This document shows, one piece after another, positions 38,943 to 50,254 of a stretch of 64,000 nucleotides of DNA. The translations under genes were made by a program, and so were the position numbers. The stretch lies in assembly GCF_035917575.1 (NCBI RefSeq), contig NZ_CP109090.1, forward strand, positions 5,456,001 to 5,520,000. The letters are read 5' to 3'. Origin of the DNA: Streptomyces sp. NBC_01788. Its GTDB lineage: Bacteria > Actinomycetota > Actinomycetes > Streptomycetales > Streptomycetaceae. The notes below the pieces were generated by a model, which was given only the letters and a program-made list of their open reading frames with translations, searched no databases and was not told the origin of the DNA. Within the stretch, counting starts at the first letter, position 1; each line of letters begins with the position of its first letter.

Positions 38943-39941
38943 TCAGTCCCACGAACCCCGGGCCGGTGGCAGACGGCTCAGTTCCGTCAGGTCGCCGGGG
39001 GTCAGCCGCAGCCCCGCCGCGTTCGCGTTCTCCGCGACCCAGCGCTCCTGCTTGGCGCCGGGCACCGGGATCACGTGGCGGCCCTGGGCCAGGACCCAGG
39101 CCAGGGCCACCTGGGCGGGGGTGACGTCCTTGCCGTGGCGGGCGGCCGTACGCCGCAGGCCGGCCACGATCGGCTGGTTCGCGGCCATCATCGCGGCGGT
39201 GAAACGGGGGTGCCGGGCCCGCACGTCGTCCGGCTCGAACCCCTGGCCGGGGGTGAGCGTGCCGGTCAGGAAGCCGTTGCCCAGCGGCATCGCCGCCAGG
39301 AAGCCGACCCCGCGCTCCGCGCACCACGGCAGCAGCGCATCCAGCGCCTCCGGCGACCACACCGACAGCTCCGCCTGCACCGCGCTGACCGGGAAGACCT
39401 GCTGCACCCGCTCGAGCTGCCGGATCGTTCCGTCGTGCAGCCGCGCACCGGACCGGCGCCGGCCGCGCGCCCCCACCGCGCACAGGCCGAGCGCCCGCAC
39501 CTTCCCGGCCCGCACGAGCTCCGCCATCGCCCCCCAGGTCTCCTCGACCGGGACCTCGGGATCGGCGCGGTGCAACTGGTAGAGGTCGATCACGTCCGTC
39601 TGGAGCCGTCTGAGCGAGGCGTCGCACGCCCGCCGCACATAGCCGGGGCGGCCGTTGGCCACGATGTGCTGGTCGCCCACCAGCAGACCGACCTTCGTCG
39701 AGACGAAGGCGTCGGCCCGTCGCTCCTTCAGCACCCGTCCCAGCAGCAGCTCGTTGGTGAACGGGCCGTACATGTCGGCCGTGTCCAGGAGCGTCGAGCC
39801 CAGGTCCAGCGCCCGGTGCACGGCCCTGAGCGACTCCGCGCCCCGCTGCCGCGACGTGCTGTACGCCCAGTTCATCGGCATGCACCCGAGTCCGACGGCC
39901 CCCACCGCGAGTGCCGCCGCGCCGATCGTCCTGCGCTCCAC
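38943..39941 (-). CDS. Aldo/keto reductase
   Basis: 332 aa TIM-barrel NADPH oxidoreductase. The catalytic tetrad is visible: Asp in LLDTADMYG (D53), Tyr in the same segment (Y58), Lys in AFVSTKVG, His in DLYQLHRADPE. The cofactor-binding end reads IPVPGAKQERWVAENANAAG. The usual GLSNxS segment after the sixth strand is altered to [18 protein letters not shown], an Arg-rich insert. The start is ATG 39941. It is divergent from the hydroxyacid dehydrogenase gene at 40020, 78 nt away. Confidence 0.9.
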   Translation of the reverse strand: MERRTIGAAALAVGAVGLGCMPMNWAYSTSRQRGAESLRAVHRALDLGSTLLDTADMYGPFTNELLLGRVLKERRADAFVSTKVGLLVGDQHIVANGRPGYVRRACDASLRRLQTDVIDLYQLHRADPEVPVEETWGAMAELVRAGKVRALGLCAVGARGRRRSGARLHDGTIRQLERVQQVFPVSAVQAELSVWSPEALDALLPWCAERGVGFLAAMPLGNGFLTGTLTPGQGFEPDDVRARHPRFTAAMMAANQPIVAGLRRTAARHGKDVTPAQVALAWVLAQGRHVIPVPGAKQERWVAENANAAGLRLTPGDLTELSRLPPARGSWD

Positions 39942-40019
39942 TTGGCCGTAACCCTCCCTCTCTCGGGGCCCACCAACCTAACCTCTGGCGCCGCATGCCC
40001 CTGGCATAGCCTCCTGAGC

Positions 40020-40970
40020 ATGACTGCTGACGTATGGCTGCCCATTCCGCCGGACGAGATCGCGGGGCTTCCGCAGGGGCCCTCCTACCGTTTCTGGGAC
40101 GGCGCCGAGGAGTTCCCGGCGGACCCCGCCGACTGCGTCTTCTACGTCGTGCCGTACATGAGGCCCGGCGGCGTCGGTCTGCGCCCGATGCCCCGGATGA
40201 GTTCCGTACGGGTCGTGCAGACGCTGTCCGCCGGCACCGACCAGGTGGAGCCGGGACTGCGGCACCTGCCGCCGGGTGTCCGGCTCTGCAACGCGCGCGG
40301 GGTGCACGAGGCGAGTACCGCCGAGCTCGCCCTGACGCTCGTCCTGGCCTCGCTGCGCGGCGTCCCCGGGTTCGTCCGGGCCCAGGACCGGGGCGAGTGG
40401 GGCGGAGGCTTCCACCCCGCCCTCGCCGACAAGAACGTCCTCATCGTCGGGTACGGCTCGATCGGGGCCGCCATCGAGGACCGGCTCGTGCCCTTCGAGG
40501 TCGCGCGGGTGGCGCGCGTGGCGCGCTCCGCGCGCACCACGGAGCGCGGTCCGGTGCATCCGCTCACTGATCTTCACGCCCTGCTGCCCCAGGCCGATGT
40601 CGTCGTCCTGTCCACGCCCTTGACGGAGTCCACGCGCGCACTGGTGAACGCGGACTTCCTGGCGCGGATGAAGGACGGCGCACTGCTGGTGAATGTCGCG
40701 CGCGGCGCCGTGGTCGACACCGAGGCGCTGCTCACCGAGCTGGACAGCGGCCGCCTGACCGCCGCCCTCGACGTCACCGATCCCGAGCCGCTGCCCTCGG
40801 ACCACCCCCTGTGGCGCGCTCCGGGGGTGCTGATCAGTCCGCACGTCGGCGGCCCCACATCGGCCTTCCGGCCGCGCGCGGAACGCCTTCTGACGGACCA
40901 GTTGCGCCGTTTCGTGAACCGGGAGCCGCTCGCCAACGTGGTCCTCACAACGGGCACGGCAAGCGCCTGA
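40020..40970 (+). CDS. D-isomer 2-hydroxyacid dehydrogenase family protein
   Basis: 316 aa. The NAD site is NVLIVGYGSIGAAIEDRL. The catalytic Arg is in LVNVARGAVVDTEAL, the Glu in ALDVTDPEPLPSDHPLW and the His in ISPHVGGPTSAF. The fold and spacing match phosphoglycerate/glyoxylate-type dehydrogenases, but it is too short for SerA and lacks an ACT domain. The substrate is unknown. A TAGCCT box lies 7 nt before ATG 40020, suggesting a leaderless or very short-leader mRNA. Confidence 0.9.
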   Translation: MTADVWLPIPPDEIAGLPQGPSYRFWDGAEEFPADPADCVFYVVPYMRPGGVGLRPMPRMSSVRVVQTLSAGTDQVEPGLRHLPPGVRLCNARGVHEASTAELALTLVLASLRGVPGFVRAQDRGEWGGGFHPALADKNVLIVGYGSIGAAIEDRLVPFEVARVARVARSARTTERGPVHPLTDLHALLPQADVVVLSTPLTESTRALVNADFLARMKDGALLVNVARGAVVDTEALLTELDSGRLTAALDVTDPEPLPSDHPLWRAPGVLISPHVGGPTSAFRPRAERLLTDQLRRFVNREPLANVVLTTGTASA

Positions 40971-41348
40971 TCCGCTTCGGGTACGGTGCGCGATCCTCCG
41001 AGCGCGTTGCGTACCCGCATCCGTGCTGGTCGTCACGCAGCGTAGAGGAGCTATGTCCCTGAGTGACGAGACTGGTGTATCGTCCCGACAGGGGCTGCGC
41101 CGCGCACCGTTCGGCGCCGGGGATGGACATTTCAGACTGCGAGGGGGGCGACGGGCGATGCACGGCCTATGGACGAACGATCCGACGCGGCGGGGACGCC
41201 ACCGGCGGCCCTGGCGCACGGCCGCGCGCAGACGCGGCCACCGCAGCCACCACACCCATCACCACCACAGGCCCGGCGGCCGCCGGAGGCATGCCCACCC
41301 GGCGCACCGGAAGCCGGGGGACCCGGCCGCGCGGACCGGGAGGTCCCG
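40971..41348 (+). other. 378-nt region upstream of the GGDEF/EAL gene, with a doubtful small ORF
   Basis: It probably contains the promoter of the following gene. A frame from ATG 41053 (with GAGGAG 3-4 nt upstream) runs to a TGA at 41350-41352 that overlaps the GTG at 41349. Its product would be Arg/His-rich (99 aa) and the first half has poor G/C third positions, so it is not called as a gene. No RNA motif was recognised. Confidence 0.4.
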
Positions 41349-44300
41349 GTGAGCCCGCCACCGCCTGCCATGACCGCGTTCGACGGCGCGCTGCGCACGC
41401 CGCCCGCGCCGGGGGTGCTGCTGTCCCGGCCGGCGGCCGTCGACTGCCGTCCGAGACTGGCCCCGCAGCTTCTGCTGGCACTGGTGTGCGCGGGATACGC
41501 CATCGGTGCCGCGTGCGGCTGGGGTTCCAGCAAGGTCGCCCTGTTCATGGGTGACTTCGGGCTGAGCGCCGCGGCCGGCACCGCCGCCGTCTCGTGCGCG
41601 CTGTACGCCCGCGGCCGCCACGTCCGCTTTCGGACCGCCTGGCTGCTGTTCGCCCTCTCCTCGGCGATGGCGGCGCTGGGCAACTCGGTCTGGGGGTGGT
41701 ACGAGGTCGTCCTCGGCACGTCCGTCCCCAGTCCCAGCTACGCCGACCTGTTCTTCCTGTGCTTCGCGCCACCCGCGATCGTCGGCCTGCTCGTGCTCGC
41801 CAAGCGTCCGGCGAACAGGGCCGGGTGGACGCGCCTGGCGCTGGACTCGTGGCTGATCGGCGGCTCGCTGCTCACGCTCTCCTGGAGCCTGGCACTCGCC
41901 CAGGCGGCCAAGTTCGACGGCTCCAGCGTCGCGCACACCGCGCTGTCGCTGGCCTACCCGCTGCTGGACATCGCCCTGGTGTCCATGGTGCTCGCGCTGC
42001 ACTTCCGGTGTTCCTCGATCAACCGCACCGCCGTGAACACGGCGATCGGCGCGCTCGCCCTGACCGTGCTGTGCGACGCCCTGTTCACCTCGCCGCTGCT
42101 GCACAACAGCTACCGCTCGGGGCAACTGCTCGACGCCGGCTGGTTCGCCGGCTCCCTGCTCCTGGCGTACGCCCCCTGGGCGGCGCCCCGCCCCGGAGGA
42201 CCGGCCGACGAGCGGCTCGGCACGGACCCGTACGAGGCGGAGCCGTCCGAGAGGGATGGGCACCGGCCGGAAGGTCACCCGTCGGACGGGCCAGACCCCG
42301 ATCCGCGTTCCGCCGCCGGGCACGCGCGCGTGGCCGACGCCTACGGGCACGGCCCCGAGGACCACGCTCGTGTTCCGGACGACCATGTGCCCGGCCGGCA
42401 GCCCGGCGCCGCTCGTCCCATGCCCGGCGGACCGCCCGCACCGGGCGCGGACGACGACCGGTATCCGGCCGGCCGGCCCGTCGCCGGGTCCCTCGCCGCC
42501 CTCACCCCGTACCTCGCCGCGGCCGTGTGCACGCTGGGGGTCCTGTACAACGCGCTCATCGGCCACAGCGTCGACCGCGTGGTGCTGATCACCTCCGGCG
42601 CCGTCGTGCTGGTGCTCGTGGTGCGCCAGGGCATCGTGCTGCGCGACAACATCGTGCTCGCCCAGGAGCTCGCCCAGCAGGAGAACCACTTCCGCTCCCT
42701 GGTGCAGGGCTCCAGCGACGTCATCATGATCGCCACGCCGTACGGCATCCTGCGGTACGTCTCCCCGGCCGCCGCCGGGGTGTACGGGCGGCCGGCGGAG
42801 GACCTGGTCGGCACCGAACTCGCCGGGCTCATCCACCCCGAGGACCTGGGCTCCGTGGTGCACGAGGTGCGCCGCTTCCTGGCCGCCAGCCCGGTCGGGG
42901 AGCCCACCGCGCGCATCGAGTGCCGCTTCCGGTCCGGCGACGGCGGCTGGCTCAACGTGGAGTCGACCATCAACCGCCACCACGGCGGCCTCATCTTCAA
43001 CAGCAGGGACGTGACCGAGAGAGTGCGCCTCCAGGCGCAGCTCCAGCACAACGCCGAGCACGACCCCCTCACCGACCTGCCCAACCGCGCGCTGTTCACC
43101 AGGCGCGTCCAGCAGGCCCTGTCCGGCCGCCGCTCGACCGACCACGGCACGGCCGTGCTCTTCATCGACCTCGACGGCTTCAAGGGCGTCAACGACACCA
43201 TCGGGCACCAGGCCGGGGACGAGCTGCTCGTCCAGGCCGCCCGCAGACTCCACGAGGCGGTACGGCACGGGGACACCGCGTCCAGACTGGGCGGCGACGA
43301 GTTCGCGGCCCTGATCGTCGGGGACGGCACTCGCGACCGCACCGCCCGCGAACGGCACATCCTGGAGCTCGCCGACCGCCTCAGGCTGACGCTGTCGCAG
43401 CCGTACGCCATCGACGGCAACGATGTCCGCGTGGCCGCGTCCATCGGGGTGGCCTTCGCCGAACCCGGCCTCGGCGCAGGGGAATTGCTGCGCAACGCCG
43501 ACCTCGCCATGTACCGAGCCAAGGCTGCGGGCAAGGGCCGGGTCGAGCTGTACAAGCCGCAGATGCAGCAGGACGTCGTCCGCAGGGCGGAGCTGGCCAC
43601 CCGGCTCAGAAACGCCCTGCACGAGGGCGAGTTCACCCTGCTGCACCAGCCGGTGGTCCGCCTGGACGACGGCCGGATCACCTCGGTCGCCGCCCAGGCG
43701 CGCTGGCGGTCCTCGCAGGGCGTGCTCTTCACCCCCGCCGAGTTCCTGCGGGTGGCCGAGGACAGCGACCGGACGGCCGAACTGGGCCGCTGGTTGCTGG
43801 AGGAGGCCGTGGCGCAGGCCGCCGAGCGTGCCGCCGCGACCGGTCCGGGCGTGTCCGTTGTGGTCCGGATGGGCGCCCGCCGTCTGGTGGACCGCTCGCT
43901 GCCGCCCGGAACCGTCGAGGCCCTGCTCACCCGGCACGGGCTGCCGTCCGGTGCCCTGGTGATCGAGCTGTCCGACACCGACCCGCGGGTGCCGCTGGAC
44001 GAGCTGGAGCGGCGCCTGGCCGCCCTGCGGCGGCTCGGTGTGCGCATCGCGCTGGACGGCTTCGGCAGCGGCCACGGGGCGGTCACGGCCCTCAGAAGGC
44101 TCCCCGTCGACGTGCTGAAGCTCGACCGCAGCCTGGTCGAGGGCGTCGTCGAGTCCGCCCGGCTGCACAAGATCACCAGTGGTCTGCTCCGGATCGCCGG
44201 CGACCTCGGGCTCCGCTCCGTGGCCGACGGCGTGGACCTGCCGGAGCAGGCCGTGGCCCTGCGCGCGATGGGGTGCACCCATGGTCAGGGCATGGTGTTC

Positions 44301-44492
44301 TCCGGCCCGCTGGACGAGTACCGGCTGCGCCGGGCCCTCACCCTGGGCCACTACCAGGTGCCCCACGGTCCGGCCGAGCCGGTTTTCGCCGGAGGGAGCA
44401 CCGGCGCCTACACGGCGGCGGGAGTGCCCGTCGTCTTCGGAGGCGGGACGGCCCTGCGCTCACATAATGAGACTCCCGTCCCACCCACTTGA
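41349..44492 (+). CDS. Membrane PAS-GGDEF-EAL protein, probable diguanylate cyclase with degenerate EAL domain
   Basis: 1047 aa. Eight or nine membrane helices lie between residues 35 and 285, then an acidic/Pro-rich linker and two more hydrophobic helices (to about 435). A PAS domain follows ([20 protein letters not shown]), then GGDEF and EAL. GGDEF is intact ([11 protein letters not shown]) with an RxxD inhibitory site, RHGD, five residues before it. The EAL part has lost key residues: EAL is AAQ, the Asn of NxS is missing, DDFG is DGFG and the late AEG is ADG. It should make but not degrade c-di-GMP. GTG 41349 has GGGAGG upstream; ATG 41169 is in frame but its extra codons look non-coding. 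Confidence 0.9.
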   Translation: MSPPPPAMTAFDGALRTPPAPGVLLSRPAAVDCRPRLAPQLLLALVCAGYAIGAACGWGSSKVALFMGDFGLSAAAGTAAVSCALYARGRHVRFRTAWLLFALSSAMAALGNSVWGWYEVVLGTSVPSPSYADLFFLCFAPPAIVGLLVLAKRPANRAGWTRLALDSWLIGGSLLTLSWSLALAQAAKFDGSSVAHTALSLAYPLLDIALVSMVLALHFRCSSINRTAVNTAIGALALTVLCDALFTSPLLHNSYRSGQLLDAGWFAGSLLLAYAPWAAPRPGGPADERLGTDPYEAEPSERDGHRPEGHPSDGPDPDPRSAAGHARVADAYGHGPEDHARVPDDHVPGRQPGAARPMPGGPPAPGADDDRYPAGRPVAGSLAALTPYLAAAVCTLGVLYNALIGHSVDRVVLITSGAVVLVLVVRQGIVLRDNIVLAQELAQQENHFRSLVQGSSDVIMIATPYGILRYVSPAAAGVYGRPAEDLVGTELAGLIHPEDLGSVVHEVRRFLAASPVGEPTARIECRFRSGDGGWLNVESTINRHHGGLIFNSRDVTERVRLQAQLQHNAEHDPLTDLPNRALFTRRVQQALSGRRSTDHGTAVLFIDLDGFKGVNDTIGHQAGDELLVQAARRLHEAVRHGDTASRLGGDEFAALIVGDGTRDRTARERHILELADRLRLTLSQPYAIDGNDVRVAASIGVAFAEPGLGAGELLRNADLAMYRAKAAGKGRVELYKPQMQQDVVRRAELATRLRNALHEGEFTLLHQPVVRLDDGRITSVAAQARWRSSQGVLFTPAEFLRVAEDSDRTAELGRWLLEEAVAQAAERAAATGPGVSVVVRMGARRLVDRSLPPGTVEALLTRHGLPSGALVIELSDTDPRVPLDELERRLAALRRLGVRIALDGFGSGHGAVTALRRLPVDVLKLDRSLVEGVVESARLHKITSGLLRIAGDLGLRSVADGVDLPEQAVALRAMGCTHGQGMVFSGPLDEYRLRRALTLGHYQVPHGPAEPVFAGGSTGAYTAAGVPVVFGGGTALRSHNETPVPPT
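44463..44468 (+). promoter_or_regulatory. Candidate -10 box of the ilvB leader transcript
   Basis: CATAAT, five of six matches to TATAAT, inside the last codons of the upstream gene. A start about 7 nt later would give a leader of about 50 nt before the leader peptide. No good -35 box is seen at the normal distance. Confidence 0.4.
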
Positions 44493-44525
44493 CACCGGGT
44501 GCGTGCCGGAGGGAGGGTCATTTCC

Positions 44526-44567
44526 ATGCGCACCCGAATTCTCGTACTTGGACAGCGCGTCGGCTGA
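44526..44567 (+). CDS. ilv leader peptide, 13 aa
   Basis: GGAGGGAGGG (44508-44517) lies 8 nt before ATG 44526. The peptide is [13 protein letters not shown], with Ile-Leu-Val-Leu in a row. Its codons ATT-CTC-GTA-CTT include three ending in A or T, which are rare in this genome. This is the expected design of a branched-chain amino-acid leader peptide: ribosomes stall there when Ile, Leu or Val tRNAs are uncharged. It ends just before the leader hairpins and the terminator at 44621. Confidence 0.8.
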   Translation: MRTRILVLGQRVG

Positions 44568-44568
44568 G

Positions 44569-44654
44569 CTGGGAATCACCGGACGACGATCCGGAACCCA
44601 GCGACCACACCGGCGCGCTTCCCCTCGCTTGCCTTGCGGCACGAGGGGTTTTTT
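44569..44654 (+). terminator. ilvB transcription attenuator
   Basis: A first hairpin spans 44569-44601: CTGGG/CCCAG outer arms, CCGGA/TCCGG inner arms. The terminator stem is CCCCTCG (44621-44627) with CGAGGGG (44642-44648), extended by TGCC/GGCA around a TTGC loop, then six Ts (44649-44654). GGGAA in the first hairpin (44571-44575) can instead pair with TTCCC at 44619-44623, a possible antiterminator. The stem with a T-run, rare in this G+C-rich window, sits 80 nt before ilvB and just after the leader peptide. Confidence 0.8.
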
Positions 44655-44734
44655 GTTGCACGAGCACCTGGCGTGCGGCACCCGAACTCCGCCCAAACCT
44701 CGCAAAAACCCTCAGCATCGAGAAGAGAATGCCG

Positions 44735-46582
44735 ATGACCGAGCAGGCCACCGGGGCCCCTCATCCGCAGCCGCGGCCCCGATCCGGAGGACACCCGTCG
44801 GCGCCCGAGCACGTCACGGGTGCGAAGTCCCTCATTCGCTCTCTCGAGGAGGTCGGGGTCGACACCGTATTCGGCATTCCCGGCGGCACGATCCTTCCCG
44901 CATACGACCCGATGATGGACTCCAAGCGGGTGCGCCACGTGCTCGTCCGTCACGAACAGGGTGCGGGCCACGCGGCCACCGGCTACGCACAGGCGACCGG
45001 CAAGGTCGGCGTCTGCATGGCCACGTCGGGCCCCGGTGCCACCAACCTGGTGACGCCGATCGCCGACGCGAACATGGACTCGGTGCCGCTGGTCGCGATC
45101 ACCGGCCAGGTCGTCTCCAAGGCGATCGGCACGGACGCCTTCCAGGAGGCGGACATCGTCGGCATCACGATGCCGATCACCAAGCACAGCTTCCTGGTCA
45201 CCAAGGCCGAGGACATCCCGAAGACGATCGCGGAGGCGTTCCACATCGCCTCGACCGGTCGCCCAGGTCCGGTCCTCGTCGACATTCCGAAGGACGTGCT
45301 GCAGACGCAGACGACGTTCTCCTGGCCGCCCGTCATGGACCTGCCCGGCTACCGCCCGGTCACCAAGCCGCACGCCAAGCAGATCCGCGAGGCGGCCAAG
45401 CTCATCACCTCCGCGCGGCGGCCCGTGCTCTACGTCGGCGGCGGCGTCATCAAGGCCGGCGCCACCGCCGAGCTGAAGGTCCTCGCGGAACTCACCGGAG
45501 CGCCCGTCACCACCACCCTGATGGCGCTCGGCGCATTCCCCGACAGCCACCCGCTGCACGTGGGAATGCCGGGCATGCACGGTGCGGTCACCGCCGTCAC
45601 CGCGCTGCAGAAGGCCGACCTGATCGTCGCCCTCGGAGCCCGCTTCGACGACCGCGTCACCGGCAAGCTGGACAGCTTCGCCCCGTACGCCAAGATCGTC
45701 CACGCCGACATCGACCCGGCCGAGATCGGCAAGAACCGCGCCGCCGACGTGCCGATCGTCGGAGATGCCCGCGAGGTCCTGGCCGACCTGATCCAGGCCG
45801 TCCAGAAGGAGCACAGCGAGGGCCACCGCGGCGACTACACCGCCTGGTGGAACGACCTCGGCCGCTGGCGCGACACCTACCCGCTCGGCTACGAGCAGCC
45901 CGGGGACGGCTCGCTCTCCCCGCAGCAGGTCATCGAGCGTATCGGGCAACTCGCACCCGAGGGCACGGTCTTCGCCGCGGGCGTCGGCCAGCACCAGATG
46001 TGGGCCGCGCACTTCATCCAGTACGACAAGCCCGCCACCTGGCTGAACTCCGGCGGCGCCGGAACCATGGGGTACGCCGTCCCGGCCGCGATGGGCGCAA
46101 AGGCCGGCCAGCCGCAGAAGACCGTCTGGGCGATCGACGGCGACGGCTGCTTCCAGATGACCAACCAGGAACTCACCACCTGCGCGCTGAACAACATCCC
46201 GATCAAGGTCGCCGTCATCAACAACGGCGCCCTCGGGATGGTCCGCCAGTGGCAGACCCTGTTCTACAACCAGCGGTACTCCAACACGGTGCTGCACTCC
46301 GGCCCGGGCGACGTCAACCCGGAGGCCAGGGGCACCCGTGTCCCCGACTTCGTGAAGCTGTCGGAGGCCATGGGCTGCTACGCCATCCGCTGCGAGTCCC
46401 CGGAGGACCTCGACAAGGTCATCGAGGAGGCGAACTCGATCAACGACCGCCCGGTCGTCGTCGACTTCATCGTCCACGAGGACGCGATGGTCTGGCCGAT
46501 GGTCGCGGCCGGCACTTCCAACGACGAGATCCTGGCCGCCCGGGACGTCCGTCCCGACTTCGGCGACAACGACGGCGACTGA
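44735..46582 (+). CDS. ilvB: Acetolactate synthase, large (catalytic) subunit
   Basis: 615 aa, ThDP enzyme making acetolactate or acetohydroxybutyrate, the first shared step of Ile/Val/Leu synthesis. The ThDP glutamate is in [17 protein letters not shown]. The FAD/central domain contains [15 protein letters not shown]. The metal/ThDP motif is [21 protein letters not shown] 35-residue Pro/Gly-rich N-terminal tail precedes the first domain. ATG 44735 is the family-typical start (MTEQATG); ATG 44729 is two codons earlier. It is controlled by the upstream leader-peptide attenuator and followed by ilvN after 20 nt. Confidence 0.97.
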   Translation: MTEQATGAPHPQPRPRSGGHPSAPEHVTGAKSLIRSLEEVGVDTVFGIPGGTILPAYDPMMDSKRVRHVLVRHEQGAGHAATGYAQATGKVGVCMATSGPGATNLVTPIADANMDSVPLVAITGQVVSKAIGTDAFQEADIVGITMPITKHSFLVTKAEDIPKTIAEAFHIASTGRPGPVLVDIPKDVLQTQTTFSWPPVMDLPGYRPVTKPHAKQIREAAKLITSARRPVLYVGGGVIKAGATAELKVLAELTGAPVTTTLMALGAFPDSHPLHVGMPGMHGAVTAVTALQKADLIVALGARFDDRVTGKLDSFAPYAKIVHADIDPAEIGKNRAADVPIVGDAREVLADLIQAVQKEHSEGHRGDYTAWWNDLGRWRDTYPLGYEQPGDGSLSPQQVIERIGQLAPEGTVFAAGVGQHQMWAAHFIQYDKPATWLNSGGAGTMGYAVPAAMGAKAGQPQKTVWAIDGDGCFQMTNQELTTCALNNIPIKVAVINNGALGMVRQWQTLFYNQRYSNTVLHSGPGDVNPEARGTRVPDFVKLSEAMGCYAIRCESPEDLDKVIEEANSINDRPVVVDFIVHEDAMVWPMVAAGTSNDEILAARDVRPDFGDNDGD

Positions 46583-46602
46583 CAGAGAGCTGAGTGAGAA
46601 CC

Positions 46603-48244
<1,642 letters not shown>

Positions 48245-48250
48245 GCCTCA

Positions 48251-48292
48251 CGCCGAAGGGGCCGGAGCACTGCTGCTCCGGCCCCTTCGGCG
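48251..48292 (+). terminator. Terminator of the ilvBNC operon
   Basis: A 19-bp perfect stem, CGCCGAAGGGGCCGGAGCA with its exact complement, around a CTGC loop. It starts 6 nt after the ilvC stop. There is no T-tract. Confidence 0.9.
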
Positions 48293-48503
48293 AACCCGGA
48301 CCCGTCACCGCTCCGTGGCCGGTTCGCGGCGTTGTCCTGCCCGTCCAGCCACGGACGGGTGATCCTTCCGCAGTGGCGCAATACGATGCAGGCGGCGCCA
48401 TTACACTTCGGAACTACAACGCGTCAGGCCCACAGCGTCGTGCGTCTTTCACGCGGCTAGCCCCCTCCTCAGCCTGCGGCCGTCGGGACACGGCCGTCCG
48501 CAT

Positions 48504-48542
48504 GCTCCCCCCTAGCTTTTCAAGGCATGGGAGGTGCCCCCA
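48504..48542 (+). repeat. Palindromic repeat element, copy A (upstream of serA)
   Basis: Begins GCTCCCCCCTAGC and ends GGGAGGTGCCCCCA, and can fold by CTCCC/GGGAG pairing. It aligns with copy B at 62062-62095 (shared CTCCCCC, AGCT-TTC core, GGG and CCCCCA end), in the same orientation. It ends 17 nt before the serA start, so it lies in the 5' leader. Repeats of this look are common between genes in streptomycetes. Confidence 0.7.
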
Positions 48543-48559
48543 GATCTGTGAGGACTCAC

Positions 48560-50149
48560 GTGAGCTCGAAACCCGTCGTACTCATTGCTGAAGAGCTGTC
48601 GCTCGCGACCGTCGACGCGCTCGGCCCGGACTTCGAGATCCGGCACTGCAACGGCGCCGACCGGGCCGAATTGCTCCCCGCCATCGCCGACGTGGACGCG
48701 ATCCTGATCCGCTCGGCGACCAAGGTCGACGCCGAGGCCGTCGCCGCTGCGAACAAGCTCAAGGTCGTCGCACGAGCCGGCGTCGGCCTGGACAACGTCG
48801 ACGTCTCCGCCGCCACCAAGGCCGGCGTGATGGTCGTCAACGCCCCGACCTCCAACATCGTGACCGCCGCCGAGCTGGCCTGCGGCCTGCTCCTGGCCAC
48901 CGCCCGCAACATCCCGCAGGCCAACGCCGCGCTGAAGAACAGCGAGTGGAAGCGCAGCAAGTACACCGGTGTGGAGCTCGCCGAGAAGACCCTCGGTGTC
49001 GTCGGCCTCGGCCGCATCGGCGCCCTGGTCGCCCAGCGCATGTCCGCCTTCGGCATGAAGGTCGTCGCCTACGACCCGTACGTGCAGCCCGCGCGGGCCG
49101 CGCAGATGGGCGTCAAGGTGCTGACGCTGGACGAGCTCCTCGAGGTCTCCGACTTCATCACCGTGCACCTGCCCAAGACGCCCGAGACCCTCGGCCTGAT
49201 CGGCGAGGAGGCGCTGCACAAGGTCAAGCCGAGCGTGCGCATCGTCAACGCCGCGCGCGGCGGGATCGTCGACGAGGAGGCGCTGTACACGGCCCTCAAG
49301 GAGGGCCGCGTGGCGGGCGCCGGTCTGGACGTGTACGCCAAGGAGCCGTGCACGGACTCGCCGCTGTTCGAGTTCGACCAGGTCGTGTGCACTCCGCACC
49401 TGGGCGCCTCCACCGACGAGGCCCAGGAGAAGGCCGGCATCGCCGTCGCCAACTCTGTCCGCCTCGCCCTCGCCGGTGAGCTCGTGCCGGACGCGGTCAA
49501 TGTCCAGGGCGGCGTGATCGCCCAGGACGTCAAGCCGGGCCTGCCGCTCGCCGAGCGCCTCGGCCGCATCTTCACCGCGCTGGCCGGCGAGGTCGCGGTC
49601 CGCCTCGACGTCGAGGTGTACGGCGAGATCACCCAGCACGACGTGAAGGTGCTGGAGCTCTCCGCGCTCAAGGGCGTCTTCGAGGACGTCGTCGACGAGA
49701 CCGTGTCCTACGTCAACGCGCCGCTGTTCGCCCAGGAGCGGGGCGTGGAGGTGCGCCTGACCACCAGCTCGGAGTCGAGCGACCACCGCAACGTCGTCAC
49801 CGTGCGCGGCACCCTCGGGGACGGCGAGGAGATCTCCGTCTCCGGCACGCTGGCCGGCCCCAAGCACCTCCAGAAGATCGTCGCCGTCGGTGAGTACGAC
49901 GTCGACCTGGCGCTCGCCGACCACATGGTCGTCCTGCGCTACGAGGACCGCCCCGGCGTCGTCGGCACCGTCGGCCGCGTCATCGGCGAGGCGGGCATCA
50001 ACATCGCCGGTATGCAGGTCGCCCGTGCGGTGGCCGGCGGGGAGGCGCTGGCGGTGCTGACGGTCGACGACACCGTGCCCGCCGGGGTGCTGGCGGAGGT
50101 CGCCGAGGAGATCGGGGCGACGTCTGCCCGTTCGGTGAACCTGGTCTGA
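48560..50149 (+). CDS. serA: D-3-phosphoglycerate dehydrogenase
   Basis: 529 aa, long-form enzyme for the first step of serine synthesis. The NAD site is LGVVGLGRIGALVAQRM. The catalytic Arg is in IVNAARGGIVDEEAL, the Glu in DVYAKEPCTDSPL and the His in TPHLGASTDEAQ. An ASB (allosteric) domain follows (residues about 320-450), then a C-terminal ACT domain (VLRYEDRPGVVGTVGRV) for feedback by serine. GTG 48560 follows GAGG by about 7 nt; earlier in-frame codons lie inside the repeat. The leader holds the palindromic repeat. Confidence 0.97.
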   Translation: MSSKPVVLIAEELSLATVDALGPDFEIRHCNGADRAELLPAIADVDAILIRSATKVDAEAVAAANKLKVVARAGVGLDNVDVSAATKAGVMVVNAPTSNIVTAAELACGLLLATARNIPQANAALKNSEWKRSKYTGVELAEKTLGVVGLGRIGALVAQRMSAFGMKVVAYDPYVQPARAAQMGVKVLTLDELLEVSDFITVHLPKTPETLGLIGEEALHKVKPSVRIVNAARGGIVDEEALYTALKEGRVAGAGLDVYAKEPCTDSPLFEFDQVVCTPHLGASTDEAQEKAGIAVANSVRLALAGELVPDAVNVQGGVIAQDVKPGLPLAERLGRIFTALAGEVAVRLDVEVYGEITQHDVKVLELSALKGVFEDVVDETVSYVNAPLFAQERGVEVRLTTSSESSDHRNVVTVRGTLGDGEEISVSGTLAGPKHLQKIVAVGEYDVDLALADHMVVLRYEDRPGVVGTVGRVIGEAGINIAGMQVARAVAGGEALAVLTVDDTVPAGVLAEVAEEIGATSARSVNLV

Positions 50150-50210
50150 GGTCACCGTTCCCGGGGGCGCTGCCCCCGGGCCCCCGTTCGCCCTGAACGG
50201 GATCGCCTCG

Positions 50211-50248
50211 AACGCCGGACGGGCCGCTTGAGCCCGCCCGGCGTTTTT
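50211..50248. terminator. Bidirectional terminator between serA and the convergent MFS gene
   Basis: AACGCCGGACGGGC (50211-50224) pairs with GCCCGCCCGGCGTT (50232-50245) with one mismatch, followed by TTT to 50248. The convergent MFS stop is at 50255. A second perfect hairpin, CCCGGGGGCGCTGCCCCCGGG, lies at 50160-50180. Confidence 0.8.
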
Positions 50249-50254
50249 GTGTTC

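Noticed and set aside
41169..41348. Earlier in-frame ATG for the PAS-GGDEF-EAL protein
   Set aside because: No ribosome-binding site, Pro-rich product and only about two thirds G/C third positions; GTG 41349 has GGGAGG at the right distance.
44489..44494. Perfect TTGACA just before the ilv leader peptide
   Set aside because: No -10 box at 16-18 nt; the right place is occupied by the leader peptide ribosome-binding site. CATAAT at 44463 is a better promoter candidate.
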